Source: Collinsella aerofaciens
GTDB lineage: Bacteria > Actinomycetota > Coriobacteriia > Coriobacteriales > Coriobacteriaceae
Assembly (NCBI RefSeq): GCF_028206995.1
Contig: NZ_JAQLFL010000001.1
Location: forward strand, 124,001-188,000
Reading direction: 5' to 3'
DNA length: 64,000 bases
The translations under genes and the position numbers were made by a program. Under the pieces are notes generated by a model. It had not been told where the DNA came from and searched no databases. It saw only the letters and a program-made list of their open reading frames with translations. Shown piece after piece: positions 44,777 to 53,198 of the stretch; the first letter of the stretch is position 1, and each line of letters begins with the position of its first letter.

Positions 44777-44835
44777 TGGGGTGGGGCTCGCTGCTATCAT
44801 GGACAACGTTGAATTTCTACGAAGGAGCAGGGCAT

Positions 44836-46695
44836 ATGGCGATTCTTTTGGGATGCGATTCCGTCAGCCTAGAGTTTCCCACCAAGCATATTTTCGATAG
44901 CGTGACGCTCGGCGTGGGCGAGGGCGACCGCATTGGTATTGTCGGTAAAAACGGCGACGGCAAGTCGACGCTGCTGAGCGTGCTCGCCGGCACGCTGGAG
45001 CCCGACGACGGACGCGTGACGCACCGCCGCGGCACGACGATCGGTCTGCTCGGCCAAAAGGACAACCTGGTCGATACTGATACCGTGCATCATGCCGTTG
45101 TGGGCGACGCCCCCGAGTACGAGTGGGCGTCGAGCCCCCGCACGCGCCAGATCCTCGCCGGCCTCATCAGCGATGTGCCCTGGGAGGGCACGGTGGGCGA
45201 GCTTTCGGGCGGTCAGCGCCGTCGCGTGGACCTCGCGCGCTTGCTGATCGGCGATTACGACGTGCTCATACTCGACGAGCCCACCAACCACCTAGATATG
45301 CGCACCATCAACTGGCTCGCGCGTCACTTAAAGGCCCGCTGGCAGCGCGGCCAGGGTGCCATGCTCGTGGTCACGCACGACCGCTGGTTCTTGGACGAGG
45401 TCTGCACCAGCATGTGGGAGGTCCACGACGGCCAGGTCGATCCCTTCGAGGGCGGCTATTCGGCATACATCCTGCAGCGCGTGGAGCGCGACCGCATGGC
45501 CGCCGTTACCGAGGAGCGCCGTCGCAACATGGCGCGCAAGGAGCTCGCGTGGCTGAGCCGCGGTGCCCAGGCTCGTTCCACCAAGCCCAAGTTTCGCGTG
45601 GATGCCGCTCGTGAGCTGATCGCCGACGTGCCGCCCGTGCGTGACGAGCTGGAGCTCAAGCGCCTGGCCGTGAGCCGCTTGGGCAAGCAGGTTATCGATG
45701 TGGTTGACGTGGACGCCGGCTATGCGGATACCGATGGTGCGCCCAAGCAGGTGCTCTCCGATGTGACCTGGCTCATCGGTGCGGGCGACCGCTATGGTCT
45801 TTTGGGCGAGAACGGCGCCGGCAAGTCGACGCTGCTCGATGTGATCCAGGGCAAGATTGAGCCCACGCGCGGCCGTGTGAAGATTGGCCAGACGGTGCGC
45901 TTTGGCGTGCTGTCGCAGCAGCTCGAGGAGCTCGAACCCTTCATGGGCGACACGATCCGCGAGGTCCTCGGCAACTATAAGAAGTATTACGTCATCGACG
46001 GCAAGGAGACTTCGCCCGAAAAGCTCTGCGAGCGCCTGGGTTTTACGACGCAGCAGCTCTGGAGCCGCATCGGCGATCTTTCGGGCGGCCAGCGCCGTCG
46101 CCTGTCGCTGTTGCTGACGATCCTGGACGAGCCCAACGTGCTTATCCTGGACGAGCCCGGTAACGACCTGGATACCGATATGCTCGCGATTGTCGAGGAC
46201 CTGCTCGACGGCTGGCCCGGCACGCTGATTCTGGTGACGCACGACCGCTTCTTGATGGAGCGCGTGACCGACCAACAGTGGGCGCTGCTCGACGGTCACC
46301 TGACGCATATGCCCGGCGGCGTCGACCAGTACCTGCGCCTGTGCAACGCCACCGCTGAGGGCGAGCCCGTGGGCGCGCCGAGTGCCAAGACCGGCACGTT
46401 TGACACCGGTGCCGCGGCGGCTGCGGCCGAAAAGCCCAAGTCGAGTGGCCAGCCCAATGGCCTGTCCAACGCCGAACGCCAGAAGCTCCGCCGCGAGGTG
46501 AGTTCGCTCGAGCGCAAGATGGAGACGCAGCGCACCCGCGTTGAGGAGGCCGAGGCAGCAATGGCCCAAGTCGATCCCACCAACTACACGGCGCTCGGCG
46601 AGCAGCAGGCAAAGATCGACGAGGCTCACGCTGCCATGGACGAGCTGGAGATGGCGTGGCTCGAGGCGAGCGAAAAGCTCGAGGGCGAGGAGTAA
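44836..46695 (+). CDS. ABC-F family ATPase
   Basis: This 619-residue cytosolic protein has two ABC cassettes and no membrane span. The first has GKNGDGKST and LSGGQRRRVDLARLL, the second GENGAGKST and LSGGQRRRLSLLL, each with LDEPTNHLD or LDEPGNDLD. A charged linker joins them and a heptad-rich C-terminus (SLERKMETQRTRVEEAEAAM) recalls Uup. ABC-F proteins act at the ribosomal E-site, in translation control or antibiotic protection. ATG 44836 is eight bases after AAGGAG; an upstream frame extension lacks such a site. Confidence 0.92.
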   Translation: MAILLGCDSVSLEFPTKHIFDSVTLGVGEGDRIGIVGKNGDGKSTLLSVLAGTLEPDDGRVTHRRGTTIGLLGQKDNLVDTDTVHHAVVGDAPEYEWASSPRTRQILAGLISDVPWEGTVGELSGGQRRRVDLARLLIGDYDVLILDEPTNHLDMRTINWLARHLKARWQRGQGAMLVVTHDRWFLDEVCTSMWEVHDGQVDPFEGGYSAYILQRVERDRMAAVTEERRRNMARKELAWLSRGAQARSTKPKFRVDAARELIADVPPVRDELELKRLAVSRLGKQVIDVVDVDAGYADTDGAPKQVLSDVTWLIGAGDRYGLLGENGAGKSTLLDVIQGKIEPTRGRVKIGQTVRFGVLSQQLEELEPFMGDTIREVLGNYKKYYVIDGKETSPEKLCERLGFTTQQLWSRIGDLSGGQRRRLSLLLTILDEPNVLILDEPGNDLDTDMLAIVEDLLDGWPGTLILVTHDRFLMERVTDQQWALLDGHLTHMPGGVDQYLRLCNATAEGEPVGAPSAKTGTFDTGAAAAAAEKPKSSGQPNGLSNAERQKLRREVSSLERKMETQRTRVEEAEAAMAQVDPTNYTALGEQQAKIDEAHAAMDELEMAWLEASEKLEGEE

Positions 46696-46701
46696 GCGAG
46701 A

Positions 46702-47472
46702 ATGATCAAAGCCGCGTTTTTCGATATCGACGGTACGCTGCTGAGCTTTAAGACCCACCGGATTCCGGCGTCGGCGCAGCAGGTGCTCGACAGCTTTCGC
46801 GAGCAGGGGATTGCGTGCGTGATCGCCACGGGCCGTCCGACCTACCAGATGCCGGACTGGCTGTTCGACCTGGGCTGGGATGCGTACATTACGCTTTCGG
46901 GCCAGCACTGCTTTGATGCCGAGGGAGTTTACCGCAGCTGCCCGATCGATCCGGACGACGTCGCGGTGATTGTGGACCAGGTGGCGCAGGGGCGCTACGA
47001 CTCGCTGTGCATGCAGGGCGAGAACTCGTTTGTGAACCGCCTGTCCGAGCGCGTGGTGACGGCTGGCAGCAACGCGGGAATCGTCTACCACGAGGAGCTG
47101 TTTGAGCACGCCTTTGACGCACCGGTCTACCAGTTCTGCGCCTTTGTGGATCCGGCCGACGAGCATATCGTGACCGATGCGGTGTCACATTCACTCACCA
47201 CGCGCTGGTGTGATTTGTTCTGTGACATTATCCCTGCCAACGGCGGCAAGGACCTGGGCGTGGCGGCAACGCTGGAGCGGCTGGGTATCGACGCGAGCGA
47301 GGCAATCGCCTTTGGCGACGGCGAGAACGACCTGTCGATGTTCTCGGCCGTGGGCACGAGCGTGGCCATGGGTAACGCACAGGACACGGTGAAAGCTGCG
47401 GCGACCTATGTGACGACCGCCGTGGACGACGACGGAATCTACAACGCCGCGAAGCACTTTGGCCTGTTATAG
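46702..47472 (+). CDS. Cof-type HAD-IIB hydrolase
   Basis: This 256-residue protein has HAD motifs AFFDIDGTL, ATGRPTYQM and AFGDGENDLSMFSAVG, with Lys in GGKDLGVAATL and a cap domain between motifs II and III, which places it in the Cof/YbiV-like group. Members dephosphorylate sugar phosphates or cofactors; the substrate is unknown. It begins six bases after the ABC-F stop, so the two are probably co-transcribed. Confidence 0.88.
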   Translation: MIKAAFFDIDGTLLSFKTHRIPASAQQVLDSFREQGIACVIATGRPTYQMPDWLFDLGWDAYITLSGQHCFDAEGVYRSCPIDPDDVAVIVDQVAQGRYDSLCMQGENSFVNRLSERVVTAGSNAGIVYHEELFEHAFDAPVYQFCAFVDPADEHIVTDAVSHSLTTRWCDLFCDIIPANGGKDLGVAATLERLGIDASEAIAFGDGENDLSMFSAVGTSVAMGNAQDTVKAAATYVTTAVDDDGIYNAAKHFGLL

Positions 47473-47481
47473 CTGCGGCTC

Positions 47482-47528
47482 GGCACTTGGGGACGTTCCT
47501 TTCCTGCCGGCAGCTGGGGATACTCCTT
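47482..47528. repeat. 47-bp dispersed repeat, copy 2
   Basis: About 42 of 47 positions match 27813-27859 (GGCACTTGGGGACGTTCC...). It begins ten bases after the HAD stop. A CGGGGCGTCCCC segment follows, so the region can fold and may terminate the operon. Confidence 0.7.
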
Positions 47529-47579
47529 GCGGGGCGTCCCCATTTTGTTTTCGTCCCGCACGTTTTGTGAAACACGGCT

Positions 47580-47627
47580 AACTTTTCGGCAAAGTAGTAA
47601 GACATGGGCAACTTTTGCGGTAAAGTA
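47580..47627. promoter_or_regulatory. Candidate operator pair for the DtxR/MntR-like repressor
   Basis: ACTTTTCGGCAAAGT (47581-47595) and ACTTTTGCGGTAAAGT (47611-47626) are two similar inverted repeats 30 bp apart, ahead of the repressor gene. CATGGGCAACTTTTG here resembles CATGGGCAACTATTG upstream of the metal exporter gene at 54238. Autoregulation is inferred. Confidence 0.55.
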
Positions 47628-47679
47628 AGCCGTGGAAAGTATCCAACGGCTAACTAGCAATCATCGCGAAAGGCGGCCC

Positions 47680-48069
47680 ATGGCCCTACGTGAATCCGGA
47701 GAAGACTATCTCGAATCGATCTACGTTCTGTCGCAACGTCAGGGCATCGTGCGCTCGATCGACGTCGCGGAGTACCTCGGCGTAACCAAGGCGAGCGTCT
47801 CTAAAGCCATGGCGACGCTGGAGAACAGCGGCTATGTTGAAATGGGCAAGCGCGACGTTCATCTGACGGAGTGTGGTCTGGAGGTCGCTCGCCAAATGTG
47901 GGAGCGTCACTGCTTTTTCGTGGGGCTGCTGGAGGATGCGGGTGTTTCGGCTGAGGTCGCGTCGCAAGAGGGCTGCCACATGGAGCACTGCCTGAGCGAG
48001 GAAAGCTTCGAGAAACTGAGGGCGATGCTGAACCGGGGCGAGGCGACGGGCCAAGCGGCGGAATCCTAA
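47680..48069 (+). CDS. DtxR/MntR-family metal-dependent repressor
   Basis: This 129-residue protein has an N-terminal winged helix (EDYLESIYVLSQRQGIVRSIDVAEYLGVTKASVSKAM) and a dimerisation domain with the metal-ligand pattern SQEGCHMEHCLSEES of DtxR/MntR. It lacks the SH3-like third domain, so it is MntR-sized. It should repress in the presence of Mn or Fe. ATG 47680 follows AAAGG. Upstream inverted repeats are likely operators. Metal-transport genes nearby (48349-55440) fit this role. Confidence 0.88.
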   Translation: MALRESGEDYLESIYVLSQRQGIVRSIDVAEYLGVTKASVSKAMATLENSGYVEMGKRDVHLTECGLEVARQMWERHCFFVGLLEDAGVSAEVASQEGCHMEHCLSEESFEKLRAMLNRGEATGQAAES

Positions 48070-48205
48070 CGAACCCCCAGTAGCGCGGAGTTCGCGCAAA
48101 GCGCGAACCAGCGATCGGGACCAGCGGCCCTTTCGGCCAAGTCCATTTCAGCAAAGGAACCCCGCCAGCAAGCGATGCCCAAGAATCGCCAGCAACGTTA
48201 CCGCA

Positions 48206-48332
48206 GGCCGGGACCGGGCTTGGTTTTGAAAACACTCCGCAGCGCGAGGCCCGCCTTTCCGTTGCTCCGCAGGAGCAGGAAAGACGGGCCTCATGCGCGA
48301 GGACGTTTTCAAAACCAAGCCCGGTCCCGGCC
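48206..48332. repeat. 127-bp double hairpin with perfect 28-bp arms
   Basis: 48206-48233 (starting GGCCGGGACCGGGCTTGG) is the exact reverse complement of 48305-48332. An inner hairpin (GAGGCCCG...CGGGCCTC, 48246-48292) sits in the loop. It lies between convergent repressor and ATPase genes and could terminate both. The preceding 48070-48205 holds no gene. Confidence 0.85.
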
Positions 48333-48348
48333 GGACAGCCCACGAACG

Positions 48349-50301
48349 CTACAGGTTCTTGACACCCATCGCGCGCATGGCGTTCAGGATGGCGATGATC
48401 GCCACGCCTACGTCGCCGAACACGGCAAGCCACATGTTGGCGATGCCCAGTGCCGCAAGCACCAGAATCAGCAACTTAATGCCCAGCGCAAAGATGATGT
48501 TCTGCCAGACGATCGCCATGGTCTTGCGTGCCACGCGGATCGCACGGGAGATATTGGACGGCTTGTCATCCATCAGCACGACGTCGGCCGCCTCGATCGC
48601 GGCGTCGGACCCCATGGCGCCCATGGCAATGCCCACATCGGCACGGGTGAGCACGGGTGCATCGTTGATGCCGTCGCCGACAAAGGCGAGCCTGCCCTTG
48701 CCGTTCTCGCTCGCAAGCAACGCCTCAACACGGTCGACCTTGTCGCCCGGCAGCAGCTGCGCGTGGAACTCGTCGAGGCCGAGCTGCTTGGCCACCGCAG
48801 CAGCCACTTCCTCGCGGTCGCCTGTGAGCATGACGGTGCGCTTGACGCCGGCGGCGTGCAGGTCGCTGATCGTCTGCTCGGCATCGGCCTTGACGGTGTC
48901 GGCAATTACAATGTGGCCGGCATAGATGCCATCGACCAGCACGTGAAGAATCGTACCGACGACCTCGCAATCGGGCGCTTCGACTCCGGTCGCGGCGAGC
49001 ATTTTTGCGTTGCCAACGACGACGTGCTTGCCGTCGATGGTTGCCGTCACGCCATGGCCCGCGTCGTTGGTGGAGTCGCTTACGCGCTTGGGGTCGACCT
49101 CGCCATGGTAGGCGACGCGCACGGACTGCGCGATGGGGTGATCGGAGAATGACTCAGCGAGGGCTGCGACCTCAAGCAGCGATTGCTCGGTATAGCCGGC
49201 TTCGGGGTGTACTGCCACGACCGAGAACGTGCCGTTGGTGAGCGTGCCGGTCTTGTCGAAGACGACGGTATCCACGTCGGCGAGCGTCTCGAGGTAGTTA
49301 GAACCCTTGATGAGAACGCCCAGCTTGGAGGCGCCGCCGATGCCGCCAAAGAAGCTCAGCGGTACGCTGATCACGAGCGCGCACGGGCAGCTGACGACCA
49401 GGAAGGTCAGGCCTCGCAGAATCCAGTCAGACCAGGCGCCGGTGACCAGGCCGCCGCCGAGCGCGAGCACCGCGGCCGCGCCGGTGACAGCGGGGGTGTA
49501 GACGCGAGCAAAGCGCGTGATGAAGTTCTCAGTGCGCGCCTTCTTTTCGCTGGCATTTTCCACGAGCTCCAGGACGCGTGCGACGGTGGACTCGCCAAAG
49601 GGCTTGGTGGTGCGTACGTGGATGAGGCCCGTCATGTTGATGCAGCCGCTGATGATGTCGTCGCCGGACTTGGCGGGGCGGGGGACTGATTCGCCCGTGA
49701 GCGCGGCGGTGTCGAGCTGGGTTTCGCCCTCGACGATGACGCCGTCGATAGGCACGCGCTCGCCGGGCTTGACGACGATGACGGTGCCCACGGCGATGTC
49801 ATCGGGGAAGACCTGTTCGAGTGTGCCGTCGGGTTGCTCGACGTTGGCGTAGTCGGGTGCGATGTCCATCATGGCGCTGATCGATTTATGGCTCTTGCCC
49901 ACGGCGTATGCCTGGAACAGCTCGCCGACCTGGTAGAACAGCATGACGGCGGCGCCTTCGGCCATGTGCGGATCGGTGTCGGGGAAGAGCACCATGGCAA
50001 ACGCGCCGATGGTCGCGACGGCCATGAGGAAGCTCTCGTCGAACGCCTTGCCGCGGCGGATGTTGTTGTATGCCTTTTGGAGCACGTCGTAGCCGGCAAT
50101 CAAAAACGGCACGAGGAACAGCACAAAGCTGGCGTAGATGTCGCCCGGGGTGCCGAATGCGGCGGTAAGGGTGCCGAACTCATCGAGGGCGTACACCACG
50201 GCAAAAATGCCCAGCGCTACCAGGATGCGGTTGCGCTTATGCTCGAGTGATTCTTTTTTCTTGCGCTTCTTCTTTTTCTTTTTGGGGTCGGCGGTGGCCA
50301 T
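48349..50301 (-). CDS. Zn/Cd/Pb-type P1B ATPase
   Basis: This 650-residue P-type ATPase has the SCPCALVIS ion site, phosphorylation motif DKTGTLTNG, SDHPIAQ (HP locus), MLTGDREE and GDGINDAP, plus GSDAAIEAADVVL with the Asp typical of Zn/Cd exporters. It should pump Zn, Cd or Pb out of the cell. The N-terminus lacks a metal-binding HMA domain and has a Lys-rich stretch (KKKKKKRKKK); a separate HMA protein is encoded just upstream. ATG 50301 follows GGGAGG. An operator-like site precedes it. Confidence 0.92.
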   Translation of the reverse strand: MATADPKKKKKKRKKKESLEHKRNRILVALGIFAVVYALDEFGTLTAAFGTPGDIYASFVLFLVPFLIAGYDVLQKAYNNIRRGKAFDESFLMAVATIGAFAMVLFPDTDPHMAEGAAVMLFYQVGELFQAYAVGKSHKSISAMMDIAPDYANVEQPDGTLEQVFPDDIAVGTVIVVKPGERVPIDGVIVEGETQLDTAALTGESVPRPAKSGDDIISGCINMTGLIHVRTTKPFGESTVARVLELVENASEKKARTENFITRFARVYTPAVTGAAAVLALGGGLVTGAWSDWILRGLTFLVVSCPCALVISVPLSFFGGIGGASKLGVLIKGSNYLETLADVDTVVFDKTGTLTNGTFSVVAVHPEAGYTEQSLLEVAALAESFSDHPIAQSVRVAYHGEVDPKRVSDSTNDAGHGVTATIDGKHVVVGNAKMLAATGVEAPDCEVVGTILHVLVDGIYAGHIVIADTVKADAEQTISDLHAAGVKRTVMLTGDREEVAAAVAKQLGLDEFHAQLLPGDKVDRVEALLASENGKGRLAFVGDGINDAPVLTRADVGIAMGAMGSDAAIEAADVVLMDDKPSNISRAIRVARKTMAIVWQNIIFALGIKLLILVLAALGIANMWLAVFGDVGVAIIAILNAMRAMGVKNL

Positions 50302-50321
50302 GACTCGTATCCTCCCATTTG

Positions 50322-50347
50322 AATGTATGAACATTCGCTCATATAAT
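50322..50347 (-). promoter_or_regulatory. Candidate SmtB/ArsR operator upstream of the metal ATPase
   Basis: ATGAACATTCGCTCATAT (50327-50344) is an imperfect inverted repeat matching the motif found twice upstream of the repressor gene at 51063-51119. It lies about 25 bp before the ATPase start. Confidence 0.65.
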
Positions 50348-50401
50348 TTCGCGAGCAAAGGCCGCAGCAAGCGCGGCCTTGCAGGTTGGCGTAAACCTGG
50401 G

Positions 50402-50620
50402 CTAGAGAATAATCTCGCAGTCCGGCTCGGCGTCGGCGGTGAACTCCACAACGCGGTCGAGGACCTCGTCGAACTCGGCGTCATCGGCCTCGAGCGTCAA
50501 CTTCTGGGTCATAAAGTTGACCGAAACGGACTTGACGCCATCGAGCTTGGCCAGCTCGTCCTGAAGCTCGCGCGCACAGTTGGCGCAGTCGATCTCATCG
50601 AGCTTAAACTGCTTTTTCAT
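50402..50620 (-). CDS. HMA-domain metallochaperone
   Basis: This 72-residue protein is a single heavy-metal-associated domain: KLDEIDCANCARELQDELAKLDGVKSVSVNF. The CxxC is CANC at residues 12-15, and the ferredoxin-like fold continues with KLTLEADD. It could deliver Zn or Cd to the ATPase, whose own HMA domain is missing. It is encoded between the repressor and the ATPase in one direction. ATG 50620 follows GGAAAGGAA. Confidence 0.88.
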   Translation of the reverse strand: MKKQFKLDEIDCANCARELQDELAKLDGVKSVSVNFMTQKLTLEADDAEFDEVLDRVVEFTADAEPDCEIIL

Positions 50621-50683
50621 GGTGGGTTCCTTTCCCTGTATTTGCGGCTTGGGTGCAGGCCGCGCTGGTACCGTGGTTGGCTG

Positions 50684-51049
50684 CTATTCGCAGATGTGGC
50701 TCATGCCCTGGTTGAGCATGGTGTAGACGTGGTCGTCGGCGAGCGAGTAGAGGATATTGCGCCCGTCGCGCCGGAATTTAACCAGGTGCGACTGCTTGAG
50801 TGTGCGCAGCTGGTGCGATACTGCCGACTGCGAGGTTTCGGTCGCTTCGGCGATGTCTGCCACGCAGAGCTCGCGGCCCATGAGGGCGTAAAGGATCTTG
50901 ATACGCGTGGTGTCGCTGAAGACCTTGAACAGGTCGGCGAGGTCGTAGAGAAGTTCCTCGTCGGGAAGGTCCTCGGGCGAGCAGGTGGTGGGGATCGCGG
51001 GTTCGGTGGCCTCGATGTCGGGTTTCGTTTCATCAACGCGGATGCTCAT
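50684..51049 (-). CDS. SmtB/ArsR-family zinc-type repressor
   Basis: This 121-residue winged-helix repressor has the ArsR core (VFSDTTRIKILYALMG, SQSAVSHQLRTLKQ). Near the C-terminus DDHVYTMLNQGMSHICE contains the exact spacing D-x-H-x10-H-x2-E of the alpha-5 zinc site of SmtB/CzrA. The alpha-3 site Cys is only partly kept (ELCVAD). Zinc release of DNA binding is therefore expected. It starts at ATG 51049 and is flanked by two operator-like repeats. It likely controls the HMA protein and the ATPase. Confidence 0.9.
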   Translation of the reverse strand: MSIRVDETKPDIEATEPAIPTTCSPEDLPDEELLYDLADLFKVFSDTTRIKILYALMGRELCVADIAEATETSQSAVSHQLRTLKQSHLVKFRRDGRNILYSLADDHVYTMLNQGMSHICE

Positions 51050-51062
51050 TGCAATATCCTTT

Positions 51063-51119
51063 CATATGAACATGCGCTCATATAACTTGCTTTCGATTAT
51101 ATGAGTGTATGTTCATATG
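51063..51119. promoter_or_regulatory. Two candidate SmtB/ArsR operators upstream of the repressor gene
   Basis: CATATGAACATGCGCTCATA (from 51064) and ATATGAGTGTATGTTCATAT (51099-51118) are imperfect palindromes of the SmtB 12-2-12 type. They overlap the expected promoter of the repressor gene. Position and repetition support autoregulation. Confidence 0.7.
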
Positions 51120-51390
51120 TCAATACAATTTGCGTTAATTTCGATGACTGCTTGCCGCCTCTGCGATTTTCTGTGGGTTGGGAGACATCGACGCAATGCT
51201 CGCCAACATATTTCGAGATGTTCGGCTAGCATGCTAAGAAAGCCACCTTGAGAAGCATTAGAGCTGTTCATATTTGTACTTTATCTTGTTAAATACCGTG
51301 AGAATCAGTTCTTACTCTACGGGAGTTTCTGCAGAATCAGTTTTATCTAAAGTTATATTGAGCATTGCTGCAGCCAATCTGGCACATCGG
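51120..51390. other. AT-rich gene-free stretch
   Basis: About 270 bp between the metal-repressor promoter and the first copy of the 30-bp repeat. The base composition is lower in G+C than the neighbourhood. I see no protein frame or RNA I can support. Confidence 0.5.
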
Positions 51391-51420
51391 TGGCCGAATA
51401 AGTCGAAAAATGTAGGTGGA
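51391..51420 (+). repeat. 30-bp direct repeat, copy 1
   Basis: TGGCCGAATAAGTCGAAAAA continues with TGTAGGTGGA. It matches 53021-53050 at 27 of 30 positions in the same orientation. The two copies bracket the endonuclease-like gene. Confidence 0.75.
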
Positions 51421-51438
51421 CATCCGCAGAGATCGCCT

Positions 51439-52677
51439 TTAGAAGAGCGAATTCTCAATTAGATCAATAATCGTGTCGTCTTCCGTGCGGTTTTCATCGA
51501 TTTTTGCGAACATGTCGCATTCCCAAGCCCCATTGATTTCCTCAGCAAGGGCCCCGACGTGTTGCATGTCGTCGGGTTCGGGCACATCGTTGATGCTCGG
51601 GTCATCAGCTTGCGGATATTGGCTTGCAATTTCGCGCTTGGCGGCCTCTTCTTCTTTGAGTGTCTCCAGGACGCGGCGACCGTATTCGAAGTAGCGCCGC
51701 AAGACAAATTGACGAAGAGTTTCTTGCAGGATGGCGAAGTTATCCGGGAGTCGACCGGGCCATATCTTCTCGCGAATGCGAATCGCTTCCATGACCCGTT
51801 TAAAAGCGGACTGCTTGAAAAACGAATGACGATTAACCGTGATAACGGCATATCCCATGTTTCGCAGCGTGTTTCGGCGCTCCTCGTCAATTGATTGCTG
51901 CTCGGGTTCGTCGTGGTAAAAGCCGTTGTATTCGATATCGGTCATCGAATTTTCGAGCAGCGCGTCGAGGTAGAAAACCGTCCATCGCGTTAGGGCGGCG
52001 TATCTTTTGGGGACTGGGATCGGATAATCCGTTTTGATAGCGCGTATGGCTAAGCCACCCATTGACTTGGGCATTGTCAGCATCATGACAAACGCCGTTT
52101 CGAGTGGGGAGCGACAGCCTTCGTGTACATAAGAAAGTGCCTTAAGGGCTTTATTGGACCCACGATACCCTGATGCCTCTGAAAAGAAGGCTCTGAGTTC
52201 TTCAACGCTGGTTAGGGCTGGGCGCTCGCGATATTGAGTTTCGTCGGACGTTTCAAGCGCGTAGGAGCCGCAGATTTCAAAGTAATACTCAACGAGCTCA
52301 GTAAGGTTGAGGTCGGCTGTTGCTTCTAACGCGCACAGCTTGATATCGACGATGTAGACGTTCGGCTCGAGTTCTAGGTAGCTTTCTGCATCAAACGTAT
52401 AGCGCGAGCAGTGGCAGATGCAGCCCCTACGGTGCCTTTTAGCATTATTGGAAAACGTCAGCACATGGATGCTTTCAGAATCGACATTCTTTCTGTTGAG
52501 CCATGCTCGCGCCGCTTCCAGGTCGGACGTGGTCGGCGCAGACACCCTGATCTTTTCCATAGGTAAGGGATCGATCGCGTAGCTTGCGAGCGAGTTGGCT
52601 GTTTGGTATACAGCGCGTGCCGTGGTATGTGACAGAACGATTCCCATACGCGCATGATGGCATAGCAGACGCCACAT
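51439..52677 (-). CDS. PD-(D/E)XK (DUF559-like) endonuclease-fold protein
   Basis: This reading frame of 412 residues has a C-terminal half with a restriction-endonuclease-like signature: SPLETAFVMML, then MTDIEYNGFYHDEPEQQSID, ERRNTLRNMGYAVITVNR. The D/E near EYNG and the later D/E-rich helix resemble DUF559/Vsr-like folds. The N-terminal half (residues 1-150) contains RVSAPTTSDLEAARAWL and a Cys/His pair region (GCICHCSRY). The C-terminal 100 residues are helical and acidic. G+C and codon use are lower than in neighbours. No ribosome site precedes ATG 52677, and coding-like sequence continues upstream in frame for 44 codons to a TAA; the true start may be lost or frameshifted. Target unknown. 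Confidence 0.6.
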   Translation of the reverse strand: MWRLLCHHARMGIVLSHTTARAVYQTANSLASYAIDPLPMEKIRVSAPTTSDLEAARAWLNRKNVDSESIHVLTFSNNAKRHRRGCICHCSRYTFDAESYLELEPNVYIVDIKLCALEATADLNLTELVEYYFEICGSYALETSDETQYRERPALTSVEELRAFFSEASGYRGSNKALKALSYVHEGCRSPLETAFVMMLTMPKSMGGLAIRAIKTDYPIPVPKRYAALTRWTVFYLDALLENSMTDIEYNGFYHDEPEQQSIDEERRNTLRNMGYAVITVNRHSFFKQSAFKRVMEAIRIREKIWPGRLPDNFAILQETLRQFVLRRYFEYGRRVLETLKEEEAAKREIASQYPQADDPSINDVPEPDDMQHVGALAEEINGAWECDMFAKIDENRTEDDTIIDLIENSLF

Positions 52678-53020
52678 ACGCTCGAAACTTCGGGCAACGG
52701 TATTGGGGCGCGGCTTATCTTCTGCAAACGGTGGGCTTTTGAGCTGTCGTATCGAGGGAGCAGCTTCGGCTGGGGAGGTTTCTGCCAGCTGCGCCTTTTT
52801 TGGTGAACTTTAGTTGCGGATTCGTAGCTTCTAAGCGTTTTTGCCGACCGCTCAGATGCCTCACCAACATAATTTGAGTTATTCGGCCTTATCCTATACA
52901 AATGGTGCGATCGCAACGTCCTATTCGAATTGATTCAGGTAGATTTATGGGGCTTGGTTGCGAAATTAAGGCGATTTTAGCTTCGATTGCGGTTCAAGGG
53001 GCCTTGACTAGTGGTTCAGC
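52678..53020. other. Upstream region of the endonuclease-like gene, with possible lost 5' end
   Basis: In-frame coding-like sequence (…SPPFAEDKPRPNTVARSFER) extends from 52677 back to a stop at about 52812. Beyond an A6 run, a different frame starting at ATG 52870 reads MLVRHLSGRQKRLEA, plausible as an N-terminus if one A is removed. The remainder to 53020 has no supported gene. Confidence 0.4.
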
Positions 53021-53050
53021 TGGCCGAACAACTCGAAAAATGTAGGTGGG
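53021..53050 (+). repeat. 30-bp direct repeat, copy 2
   Basis: TGGCCGAACAACTCGAAAAA continues with TGTAGGTGGG, 27 of 30 positions identical to 51391-51420. The spacing between copies is 1630 bp. Confidence 0.75.
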
Positions 53051-53097
53051 CCAACCTGCCGACTATGTGAAGCACGCGTATTTGCTCGTTTTGATGA

Positions 53098-53136
53098 AAA
53101 CTAGGGTGCAGCCATAAGGCTGCGCCCTAGTTTACT
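53098..53136 (-). terminator. Terminator beyond the exonuclease gene
   Basis: The stem AAACTAGGGTGCAGCC / GGCTGCGCCCTAGTTT lies about 65 bp after the minus-strand exonuclease stop. Confidence 0.75.
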
Positions 53137-53198
53137 GCGTGTCGGTGTGCCCAGACGGATTGCGCTGTGCCTGGCAGGCGCTCCCGCAGATGGATCGG

